From Siphonodentalium dalli (lineage: Eukaryota > Mollusca > Scaphopoda > Gadilida > Siphonodentaliidae), in assembly GCA_032622095.1 (NCBI GenBank), contig CP136069.1:66923319-66987318 (forward strand): a stretch of 64,000 bases of DNA. The letters are read 5' to 3'. The translations under genes were made by a program, and so were the position numbers. The notes below the pieces were generated by a model. The model saw only the letters and a program-made list of their open reading frames with translations. It was not told the origin of the DNA and did not search any database. This document shows, piece by piece, positions 1 to 10,739 of the stretch. How positions within the stretch are numbered: the stretch's first letter is position 1; each line of letters begins with the position of its first letter.

Positions 1-610
1 CAAGTCGATAGCTCCACCCGTTTCCGAGATCTTGTCTGCGCATGCGCTGCACGGGCGTCGCACGGGCTCCCCAATACGACAACGACGACCGCCTGGTCAA
101 ACTACACACACGTACCAAGTTTCGTCCCGATCGGTCGAGAATCGTAGATTTGTAAAAATGACATACAGACAGACAGACAAACAAACAGAGGTCTTCAAAA
201 TATATTATAGACTAGCCGATGAGCCCGACGTTGTCCGGGCTATTCAAAAACCAAATTTCAAGTCGATAGCTCCACCCGTTTCCGAGATCTCGTCTGCGCA
301 TGCGCGAAGCTGGCGTCGCACGGGCTCGGCGACCCGATAAAATTCGTATCCGGGGCAAGATACATTCACATACCAAATTTCAAGTCGATAGCTCCACCCG
401 TTTCCGAGATCTCGTCTGCGCATGCGCGAAGCGGGCGCAGCACGGGCTCGCCAATACGACATCGTCCACCGCCTGGTCAAACTACACACACGTACCAAGT
501 TTCGTCCCGATCGGTCGAGAATCGTAGATTTGTATAAATGACATACATACAGACAGACATACAGACAAACAGACAGAGGTCTTCAAAATATATATGAGAC
601 TAGCCGATGA

Positions 611-628
611 GCCCGACGTTGTCCGGGC
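611..628. other. Short GC hairpin in module B (example copy)
   Basis: GCCCG at 611-615 can pair with CGGGC at 624-628 around an 8-base loop, directly after CCGATGA. The same hairpin follows nearly every CAGA/CAAA run in the array (for example near 1930, 2460, 2990 and 4970). It resembles the first conserved box and stem II of a hammerhead ribozyme, but the second conserved box is absent. Confidence 0.5.
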
Positions 629-872
629 TATTCAAAAACCAAATTTCAAGTCGATAGCTATTCAAAAACCAAATTTCAAGTCGATAGCTCCACCCGTTTC
701 CGAGATCTGGTCTGCGCATGCGCGAAGCTGGCGTCGCACGGGCTCGGCGACCCGATAAAATTCGTATCCGGGGCAAGATATCCGGGCTATTCAAAAACCA
801 AATTTCAAGTCGATAGCTCTACCCAGCCCGAAATTTCAAGTCGATAGCTCTACCCGTTTCCGAGATCTGGTC

Positions 873-883
873 TGCGCATGCGC
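873..883. promoter_or_regulatory. Example NRF-1-type palindrome TGCGCATGCGC (one per most monomers)
   Basis: The 11-base sequence TGCGCATGCGC matches the published consensus of the NRF-1 / erect wing / P3A2 family of transcription factors. It recurs in most monomers of the array, roughly a hundred times by eye and not exactly counted. Some copies have lost it: GCGCATACGC near 3636 and 5089, and a deleted form near 5990 and 6908. The match is directly visible; binding in the cell is inference. Confidence 0.55.
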
Positions 884-999
884 GAAGCTGGCGTCGCACG
901 GGCTCGGCGACCCGATGAAATTCGTATCCGGGGCAAGATACATTCACATAGCAAATTTCAAGTCGATAGCTCCACCCGTTTCCGAGATCTGGTCTGTGC
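878..999. repeat. Representative 122-bp array monomer
   Basis: This is one clean copy of the base unit; the next copies start at 1000, 1122 and 1244. It contains, in order, the tail of the palindromic TGCGCATGCGC motif, a GC-rich stretch (GCGTCGCACGGGCTCGG), a CCCGATAAAATTCGTATCC-type segment, the phrase ATACATTCACATA, then AAATTTCAAGTCGATAGCTC and CCCGTTTCCGAGATCT. Variants differ by single bases (for example GATAAAATT/GATGAAATT and CATAGC/CATACC) or small deletions. Because 122 is not a multiple of three, consecutive copies are read in successive frames. Confidence 0.9.
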
Positions 1000-1365
1000 A
1001 TGCGCGAAGCTGGCGTCGCACGGGCTCGGCGACCCGATGAAATTCGTATCCGGGGCAAGATACATTCACATAGCAAATTTCAAGTCGATAGCTCCACCCG
1101 TTTCCTATATCTGGTCTGCGCATGCGCGAAGCTGGCGTCGCACGGGCTCGGCGACCCGATAAAATTCGTATCCGGGGCAAGATGCATTCACATACCAAAT
1201 TTCAAGTCGATAGCTCCACCCGTTTCCGAGATCTCGTCTGCGCATGCGCGAAGCTTGCGTCGCACGGGCTCGGCGACCCGATAAAATTCGTATCCGGGGT
1301 AAGATACATTCACATACCAAATTTCAAGTCGATAGCTCCACCCGTTTCCGAGATCTTGTCTGCGC

Positions 1366-1575
1366 ATGCGCTGCACGGGCGTCGCACGGGCTCCCCAATA
1401 CGACAACGACGACCGCCTGGTCAAACTACACACACGTACCAAGTTTCGTCCCGATCGGTCGAGAATCGTAGATTTGTAAAAATGACATACAGACAGACAG
1501 ACAAACAAACAGAGGTCTTCAAAATATATTATAGACTAGCCGATGAGCCCGACGTTGTCCGGGCTATTCAAAAAC
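1366..1575. repeat. Representative module B of the array (CAGA/CAAA run plus hairpin)
   Basis: After the last monomer the sequence changes to a unique stretch with CCGCCTGGTCAAACTACACA and CCGATCGGTCGAGAATCGTA. A short tetranucleotide run of CAGA and CAAA follows (about 1488-1513), then GAGGTCTTCAAAATATAT, then GACTAGCCGATGAGCCCG with a short hairpin, and then AAATTTCAAGTCGATAGC, which restarts the monomer. The length of the tetranucleotide run differs between copies. Copies occur through the whole array, for example near 480, 1800, 2340, 2870, 3400, 8160, 16920 and 28690. Confidence 0.85.
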
Positions 1576-2569
1576 CAAATTTCAAGTCGATAGCTCCACC
1601 CGTTTCCGAGATCTCGTCTGCGCATGCGCGAAGCTGGCGTCGCACGGGCTCGGCGACCCGATAAAATTCGTATCCGGGGCAAGATACATTCACATACCAA
1701 ATTTCAAGTCGATAGCTCCACCCGTTTCCGAGATCTCGTCTGCGCATGCGCGAAGCGGGCGCAGCACGGGCTCGCCAATACGACATCGTCCACCGCCTGG
1801 TCAAACTACACACACGTACCAAGTTTCGTCCCGATCGGTCGAGAATCGTAGATTTGTATAAATGACATACATACAGACAGACATACAGACAAACAGACAG
1901 AGGTCTTCAAAATATATATGAGACTAGCCGATGAGCCCGACGTTGTCCGGGCTATTCAAAAACCAAATTTCAAGTCGATAGCTATTCAAAAACCAAATTT
2001 CAAGTCGATAGCTCCACCCGTTTCCGAGATCTGGTCTGCGCATGCGCGAAGCTGGCGTCGCACGGGCTCGGCGACCCGATAAAATTCGTATCCGGGGCAA
2101 GATACATTCACATACCAAATTTCAAGTCGATAGCTCCACCCGTTTCCGAGATCTCGTCTGCGCATGCGCGAAGCTGGCGTCGCACGGGCTCGGCGACCCG
2201 ATAAAATTTAATTCCGGGGCAAGATACATTCACATAGTAAATTTCAAGTCGATAGCTCCACCCTTTTCCGATATCTCGTCTGCGCATGCGCGAAGCGGGC
2301 GCCGCACGGGCTCGCCAATACGACAACGACGACCGCCTGGTCAAACTACACACACGTACCTAGTTTCGTCCAGATCGGTCGAGAATCGTAGATTTGTATA
2401 AATGACATACAGACAGACATACAGACAGAGGTCTTCAAAATATATATGAGACTAGCCGATGAGCCCGACGTTGTCCGGGCTATTCAAAAACCAAATTTCA
2501 AGTCGATAGCTATTCAAAAACCAAATTTCAAGTCGATAGCTCCACCCGTTTCCGAGATCTGGTCTGCGC

Positions 2570-4900
2570 ATGCGCGAAGCTGGCGTCGCACGGGCTCGGC
2601 GACCCGATAAAATTCGTATCCGGGGCAAGATACATTCACATACCAAATTTCAAGTCGATAGCTCCACCCGTTTCCGAGATCTCGTCTGCGCATGCGCGAA
2701 GCTGGCGTCGCACGGGCTCGGCGACCCGATAAAATTTAATTCCGGGGCAAGATACATTCACATAGTAAATTTCAAGTCGATAGCTCCACCATTTTCCGAT
2801 ATCTCGTCTGCGCATGCGCGAAGCGGGCGCCGCACGGGCTCGCCAATACGACAACGACGACCGCCTGGTCAAACTACACACACGTACCTAGTTTCGTCCA
2901 GATCGGTCGAGAATCGTAGATTTGTATAAATGACATACAGACAGACATACAGACAGAGGTCTTCAAAATATATATGAGACTAGCCGATGAGCCCGACGTT
3001 GTCCGGGCTATTCAAAAACCAAATTTCAAGTCGATAGCTCTACCCAGCCCGAAATTTCAAGTCGATAGCTCTACCCGTTTCCGAGATCTGGTCTGCGCAT
3101 GCGCGAAGCTGGCGTCGCACGGGCTCGGCGACCCGATAAAATTCGTATCCGGGGCAAGATACATTCACATAGCAAATTTCAAGTCGATAGCTCCACCCGT
3201 TTCCGAGATCTGGTCTGCGCATGCGCGAAGCTGGTGTCGCACGGGCTCGGCGACCCGATAAAATTCGTATCCGGGGCAAGATACATTCACATAGCAAATT
3301 TCAAGTCGATAGCTCCACCCGTTTCCGAGATCTCGTCTGCGCATGCGCGAAGCGGGCGCCGCACGGGCTCGCCAATACGACAACGTTCACCGCCTGGTCA
3401 AACTACACACACGTACCAAGTTTCGTCCCGATCGGTCGAGAATCGTAGATTTGTATAAATGACAGACAGACAAACAAACAAACATACATACAGACAGAGG
3501 TCTTCAAAATATATATGAGACTAGCCGATGAGCCCGGCGTTGTCCGGGCTATTCAAAAACCAAATTTCAAGTCGATAGCTATTCAAAAACCAAATTTCAA
3601 GTCGATAGCTCCACCCGTTTCCGAGATCTGGTCTGCGCATACGCGAAGCTGGCGTCGCACGGGCTCGGCGACCCGATAAAATTCGTATCCGGGGCAAGAT
3701 ACATTCACATACCAAATTTCAAGTCGATAGCTCCACCCGTTTCCGAGATCTCGTCTGCGCATGCGCGAAGCTGGCGTCGCACGGGCTCGGCGACCCGATA
3801 AAATTCGTATCCGGGGCAAGATACATTCACATACCAAATTTCAAGTCGATAGCTCCACCCGTTTCCGAGATCTCGTCTGCGCATGCGCGAAGCTGGCGTC
3901 GCACGGGCTCGGCGACCCGATAAAATTTAATTCCGGGGCAAGATACATTCACATAGTAAATTTCAAGTCGATAGCTCCACCCTTTTCCGATATCTCGTCT
4001 GCGCATGCGCGAAGCGGGCGCCGCACGGGCTCGCCAATACGACAACGACGACCGCCTGGTCAAACTACACACACGTACCTAGTTTCGTCCAGATCGGTCG
4101 AGAATCGTAGATTTGTATAAATGACATACAGACAGACATACAGACAGAGGTCTTCAAAATATATATGAGACTAGCCGATGAGCCCGACGTTGTCCGGGCT
4201 ATTCAAAAACCAAATTTCAAGTCGATAGCTCTACCCAGCCCGAAATTTCAAGTCGATAGCTCTACCCGTTTCCGAGATCTGGTCTGCGCATGCGCGAAGC
4301 TGGCGTCGCACGGGCTCGGCGACCCGATAAAATTCGTATCCGGGGCAAGATACATTCACATAGCAAATTTCAAGTCGATAGCTCCACCCGTTTCCGAGAT
4401 CTGGTCTGCGCATGCGCGAAGCTGGTGTCGCACGGGCTCGGCGACCCGATAAAATTCGTATCCGGGGCAAGATACATTCACATAGCAAATTTCAAGTCGA
4501 TAGCTCCACCCGTTTCCGAGATCTCGTCTGCGCATGCGCGAAGCGGGCGCCGCACGGGCTCGCCAATACGACAACGTTCACCGCCTGGTCAAACTACACA
4601 CACGTACCAAGTTTCGTCCCGATCGGTCGAGAATCGTAGATTTGTATAAATGACAGACAGACAAACAAACAAACATACATACAGACAGAGGTCTTCAAAA
4701 TATATATGAGACTAGCCGATGAGCCCGGCGTTGTCTGGGCTATTCAAAAACCAAATTTCAAGTCGATACCTCCACCCGTTTCCGAGGTCTGGTCTGCGCA
4801 TGCGTTGCACGGGCGCCGCACGGGCTCGCCAATACGACAACGTCCACCGCCTGGTCAAACTACACACACGTACCAAGTTTCGTCCCGATCGGTCGAGAAT
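2570..4900. repeat. Direct tandem duplication, 1191-bp offset
   Basis: Sequence from about 2570 recurs from about 3761, and landmarks at 2974, 3040, 3099 and 3221 recur at 4165, 4231, 4290 and 4412, all 1191 bp later. The second copy ends near 4900 with a slightly different cap. A smaller 528-bp duplication (1924 to 2452) lies just upstream. Confidence 0.85.
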
Positions 4901-5329
4901 AGTAGAATTGTATAAAGGACATACAGACAGACAGACAAACAGAGGTCTTCAAAATATATAAGAGACTAGCCGATGAGCCCGACGTTGTCCGGGCTATTCA
5001 AAAACCAAATTTCAAGTCGATAGCTATTCAAAAACCAAATTTCAAGTCGATAGCTCCACCCGTTTCCGAGATCTGGTCTGCGCATACGCGAAGCTGGCGT
5101 CGCACGGGCTCGGCGACCCGATAAAATTCGTATCCGGGGCAAGATACATTCACATACCAAATTTCAAGTCGATAGCTCCACCCGTTTCCGAGATCTCGTC
5201 TGCGCATGCGCGAAGCTGGCGTCGCACGGGCTCGGCGACCCGATAAAATTCGTATCCGGGGCAAGATACATTCACATACCAAATTTCAAGTCGATAGCTC
5301 CACCCGTTTCCGAGATCTCGTCTGCGCAT

Positions 5330-5690
5330 GCGCTGCACGGGCGTCGCACATACCACAACGACCGTGTCCGTGGGATTTCACCCCTAGATAGGAAGTTTGG
5401 TCTCGATCGGTGGAGAATCGTAGATTTGTACAAATGACAAACAGACAAACAGATAGATTGTATCAAAATATATAAGAGAGATATGTAAATTAGATAGATT
5501 GTATCAAAATATATAGGAGAGATATGTAAATTATCTACACACCATTACTGGTGTTTGTCAAAGTTTAGTGGGGTATATCAATACTCATTCACGATCATAT
5601 CATTGAGGTCCGGATGATGTGGGTTATCTCTCGAATACAGATTGTATCAAAATATATAGGAGAGACTAGCCGATGAGCCCGCGACGTTGT
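5330..5690. repeat. Representative module C of the array (AT-rich cap)
   Basis: In this alternative cap the monomer ends in ACCACAACGACCGTGTCCGT instead of the module B sequence. It is followed by TTTCACCCCTAGATAGGAAG, a twice-repeated GATTGTATCAAAATATATA phrase, and an AT-rich segment containing CACCATTACTGGTGTTTGTC. The cap then returns to GCCGATGAGCCC and the monomers. The phrase ACCATTACTG occurs at 5541, 6460, 7379, 13965, 14855, 16156, 19952, 20751, 22296, 26092 and 27012, so there are eleven copies of module C. Confidence 0.85.
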
Positions 5691-7304
5691 CCGGGCTATT
5701 CAAAAACCAAATTTAAAGTCAATAGCTCCACCCGTTTCCGAGATCTGGTCGCAGGCGCGAAGCTGGCGTCGCACGGGCTCGGCGACCCGATAAAATTCGT
5801 ATCCGGGGCAAGATACATTCACATAGCAAATTTCAAGTCGATAGCTCCACCCGTTTCCGAGATCTGGTCTGCGCATGCGCGAAGCTGGTCGCACGGGCTC
5901 GGCGACCCGATGAAATTCGTATCCTGGGCAAGATACATTCACATAGCAAATTTCAAGTCGATAGCTCCACCCGTTCCGAGATCTCGTCTGCGCGAAGCTG
6001 GCGTCGCACGGGCTCGGCGACCCGATAAAATTCGTATCCGGGGCAAGATACATTCACATACCAAATTTCAAGTCGATAGCTCAACCCGTTTCCGAGATCT
6101 GGTCTGCGCATGCGCGAAGCTTGCGTCGCACGGGCTCGGCGACCCGATAAAATTCGTATCCGGGGCAAGATACATTCACATAGCAAATTTCAAGTCGATC
6201 GCTCCACCCGTTTCCGATATCTTGTCTGCGCATGCGCTGCACGGGCGTCGCACGGGGTCGCCAATACCACAACGACCGTGTCCGTGGGATTTCACCCCTA
6301 GATAGGAAGTTTGGTCTCGATCGGTGGAGAATCGTAGATTTGTACAAATGACAAACAGACAATTTAAACAGATAGATTGTATCAAAATATATAAGAGAGA
6401 TATGTAAATTAGATAGATTGTATCAAAATATATAGGAGAGATATGTAAATTATCTACACACCATTACTGGTGTTTGTCAAAGTTTAGTGGGGTATATCAA
6501 TACTCATTCACGATCATATCATTGAGGTCCGGATGATGTGGGTTATCTCTCGAATACAGATTGTATCAAAATATATAGGAGAGACTAGCCGATGAGCCCG
6601 CGACGTTGTCCGGGCTATTCAAAAACCAAATTTAAAGTCAATAGCTCCACCCGTTTCCGAGATCTGGTCGCAGGCGCGAAGCTGGCGTCGCACGGGCTCG
6701 GCGACCCGATAAAATTCGTATCCGGGGCAAGATACATTCACATAGCAAATTTCAAGTCGATAGCTCCACCCGTTTCCGAGATCTGGTCTGCGCATGCGCG
6801 AAGCTGGTCGCACGGGCTCGGCGACCCGATGAAATTCGTATCCTGGGCAAGATACATTCACATAGCAAATTTCAAGTCGATAGCTCCACCCGTTCCGAGA
6901 TCTCGTCTGCGCGAAGCTGGCGTCGCACGGGCTCGGCGACCCGATAAAATTCGTATCCGGGGCAAGATACATTCACATACCAAATTTCAAGTCGATAGCT
7001 CAACCCGTTTCCGAGATCTGGTCTGCGCATGCGCGAAGCTTGCGTCGCACGGGCTCGGCGACCCGATAAAATTCGTATCCGGGGCAAGATACATTCACAT
7101 AGCAAATTTCAAGTCGATCGCTCCACCCGTTTCCGATATCTTGTCTGCGCATGCGCTGCACGGGCGTCGCACGGGGTCGCCAATACCACAACGACCGTGT
7201 CCGTGGGATTTCACCCCTAGATAGGAAGTTTGGTCTCGATCGGTGGAGAATCGTAGATTTGTACAAATGACAAACAGACAATTTAAACAGATAGATTGTA
7301 TCAA
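5673..7304. repeat. Direct tandem duplication, 919-bp offset
   Basis: The unit starting near 5673, including one module C and four monomers (two of them shortened), is repeated 919 bp later from 6592. Landmarks 5700, 5953, 6081 and 6176 recur at 6619, 6872, 7000 and 7095. Unusual short forms of the monomer are present in both copies, so the duplication post-dates those deletions. A third, diverged unit begins near 7457. Related 919/920-bp spacing of module C is also seen at 26092 and 27012. Confidence 0.88.
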
Positions 7305-7656
7305 AATATATAAGAGAGATATGTAAATTAGATAGATTGTATCAAAATATATAGGAGAGATATGTAAATTATCTACACACCATTACTGGTGTTTGTCAAA
7401 GTTTAGTGGGGTATATCAATACTAATTCACGATCATATCATTGAGGTCCGGATGATGTGGGTTATCTCTCGAATACAGATTGTATCAAAATATATAGGAG
7501 AGACTATCCGATGAGCCCGCGACGTTGTCCGGGCTATTCAAAAACCAAATTTAAAGTCAATAGCTCCACCCGTTTCCGAGATCTGGTCGCAGGCGCGAAG
7601 CTGGCGTCGCACGGGCTCGGCGACCCGATAAAATTCGTATCCGGGGCAAGATACAT

Positions 7657-9974
7657 TCACATAGCAAATTTCAAGTCGATAGCTCCACCCGTTTCCGAGA
7701 TCTGGTCTGTGCATGCGCGAAGCTGGCGTCGCACGGGCTCGGCGACCCGATGAAATTCGTATCCGGGGCAAGATACATTCACATAGCAAATTTCAAGTCG
7801 ATAGCTCCACCCGTTTCCTATATCTGGTCTGCGCATGCGCGAAGCTGGCGTCGCACGGGCTCGGCGACCCGATAAAATTCGTATCCGGGGCAAGATGCAT
7901 TCACATACCAAATTTCAAGTCGATAGCTCCACCCGTTTCCGAGATATGGTCTGCGCATGCGCGAAGCTTGCGTCGCACGGGCTCGGCGACCCGATAAAAT
8001 TCGTATCCGGGGTAAGATACATTCACATACCAAATTTCAAGTCGATAGCTCCACCCGTTTCCGAGATCTTGTCTGCGCATGCGCTGCACGGGCGTCGCAC
8101 GGGCTCCCCAATACGACAACGACGACCGCCTGGTCAAACTACACACACGTACCAAGTTTCGTCCCGATCGGTCGAGAATCGTAGATTTGTAAAAATGACA
8201 TACAGACAGACAGACAAACAAACAGAGGTCTTCAAAATATATTATAGACTAGCCGATGAGCCCGACGTTGTCCGGGCTATTCAAAAACCAAATTTCAAGT
8301 CGATAGCTCCACCCGTTTCCGAGATCTCGTCTGCGCATGCGCGAAGCTGGCGTCGCACGGGCTCGGCGACCCGATAAAATTCGTATCCGGGGCAAGATAC
8401 ATTCACATACCAAATTTCAAGTCGATAGCTCCACCCGTTTCCGAGATCTCGTCTGCGCATGCGCGAAGCGGGCGCAGCACGGGCTCGCCAATACGACATC
8501 GTCCACCGCCTGGTCAAACTACACACACGTACCAAGTTTCGTCCCGATCGGTCGAGAATCGTAGATTTGTATAAATGACATACATACAGACATACATACA
8601 GACAAACAGACAGAGGTCTTCAAAATATATATGAGACTAGCCGATGAGCCCGACGTTGTCCGGGCTATTCAAAAACCAAATTTCAAGTCGATAGCTATTC
8701 AAAAACCAAATTTCAAGTCGATAGCTCCACCCGTTTCCGAGATCTGGTCTGCGCATGCGCGAAGCTGGCGTCGCACGGGCTCGGCGACCCGATAAAATTC
8801 GTATCCGGGGCAAGATACATTCACATACCAAATTTCAAGTCGATAGCTCCACCCGTTTCCGAGATCTCGTCTGCGCATGCGCGAAGCTGGCGTCGCACGG
8901 GCTCGGCGACCCGATAAAATTTAATTCCGGGGCAAGATACATTCACATAGTAAATTTCAAGTCGATAGCTCCACCCTTTTCCGATATCTCGTCTGCGCAT
9001 GCGCGAAGCGGGCGCCGCACGGGCTCGCCAATACGACAACGACGACCGCCTGGTCAAACTACACACACGTACCTAGTTTCGTCCAGATCGGTCGAGAATC
9101 GTAGATTTGTATAAATGACATACAGACAGACATACAGACAGAGGTCTTCAAAATATATATGAGACTAGCCGATGAGCCCGACGTTGTCCGGGCTATTCAA
9201 AAACCAAATTTCAAGTCGATAGCTATTCAAAAACCAAATTTCAAGTCGATAGCTCCACCCGTTTCCGAGATCTGGTCTGCGCATGCGCGAAGCTGGCGTC
9301 GCACGGGCTCGGCGACCCGATAAAATTCGTATCCGGGGCAAGATACATTCACATACCAAATTTCAAGTCGATAGCTCCACCCGTTTCCGAGATCTCGTCT
9401 GCGCATGCGCGAAGCTGGCGTCGCACGGGCTCGGCGACCCGATAAAATTTAATTCCGGGGCAAGATACATTCACATAGTAAATTTCAAGTCGATAGCTCC
9501 ACCCTTTTCCGATATCTCGTCTGCGCATGCGCGAAGCGGGCGCCGCACGGGCTCGCCAATACGACAACGACGACCGCCTGGTCAAACTACACACACGTAC
9601 CTAGTTTCGTCCAGATCGGTCGAGAATCGTAGATTTGTATAAATGACATACAGACAGACATACAGACAGAGGTCTTCAAAATATATATGAGACTAGCCGA
9701 TGAGCCCGACGTTGTCCGGGCTATTCAAAAACCAAATTTCAAGTCGATAGCTCTACCCAGCCCGAAATTTCAAGTCGATAGCTCTACCCGTTTCCGAGAT
9801 CTGGTCTGCGCATGCGCGAAGCTGGCGTCGCACGGGCTCGGCGACCCGATAAAATTCGTATCCGGGGCAAGATACATTCACATAGCAAATTTCAAGTCGA
9901 TAGCTCCACCCGTTTCCGAGATCTGGTCTGCGCATGCGCGAAGCTGGTGTCGCACGGGCTCGGCGACCCGATAA
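7657..9974. repeat. Segment repeated from 944-3261 (6713-bp offset)
   Basis: Landmarks at 1122, 1568, 1924, 2042, 2452, 2974 and 3099 recur exactly 6713 bp later at 7835, 8281, 8637, 8755, 9165, 9687 and 9812. The stretch 6872-9140 recurs again 8777 bp later at 15649-17917. The same composite unit has therefore been copied more than once along the array, with small changes in the CAGA run and single-base substitutions. Confidence 0.82.
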
Positions 9975-10739
9975 AATTCGTATCCGGGGCAAGATACATT
10001 CACATAGCAAATTTCAAGTCGATAGCTCCACCCGTTTCCGAGATCTGGTCTGCGCATGCGCGAAGCTGGTGTCGCACGGGCTCGGCGACCCGATAAAATT
10101 CGTATCCGGGGCAAGATACATTCACATAGCAAATTTCAAGTCGATAGCTCCACCCGTTTCCGAGATCTCGTCTGCGCATGCGCGAAGCGGTCGCCGCACG
10201 GGCTCGCCAATACGACAACGTTCACCGCCTGGTCAAACTACACACACGTACCAAGTTTCGTCCCGATCGGTCGAGAATCGTAGATTTGTATAAATGACAG
10301 ACAGACAAACAAACAAACATACATACAGACAGAGGTCTTCAAAATATATATGAGACTAGCCGATGAGCCCGGCGTTGTCTGGGCTATTCAAAAACCAAAT
10401 TTCAAGTCGATACCTCCACCCGTTTCCGAGGTCTGGTCTGCGCATGCGTTGCACGGGCGCCGCACGGGCTCGCCAATACGACAACGTCCACCGCCTGGTC
10501 AAACTACACACACGTACCAAGTTTCGTCCCGATCGGTCGAGAATCGTAGATTTGTATAAATGACATACATACAGACAGACATACAGACAAACAGACAGAG
10601 GTCTTCAAAATATATATGAGACTAGCCGATGAGCCCGACGTTGTCCGGGCTATTCAAAAACCAAATTTCAAGTCGATAGCTATTCAAAAACCAAATTTCA
10701 AGTCGATAGCTCCACCCGTTTCCGAGATCTGGTCTGCGC

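Noticed and set aside
604-640. Active hammerhead ribozyme in module B
   Set aside because: The second core box (GAAA) is absent and the first box has a substitution; only stem II and half the core resemble a hammerhead. It is kept as a possible relic in the findings.
1488-1513. The CAGA/CAAA runs as a CRISPR-like or telomere-like array
   Set aside because: They are short tetranucleotide tracts of variable length inside module B, without unique spacers or a telomeric unit.
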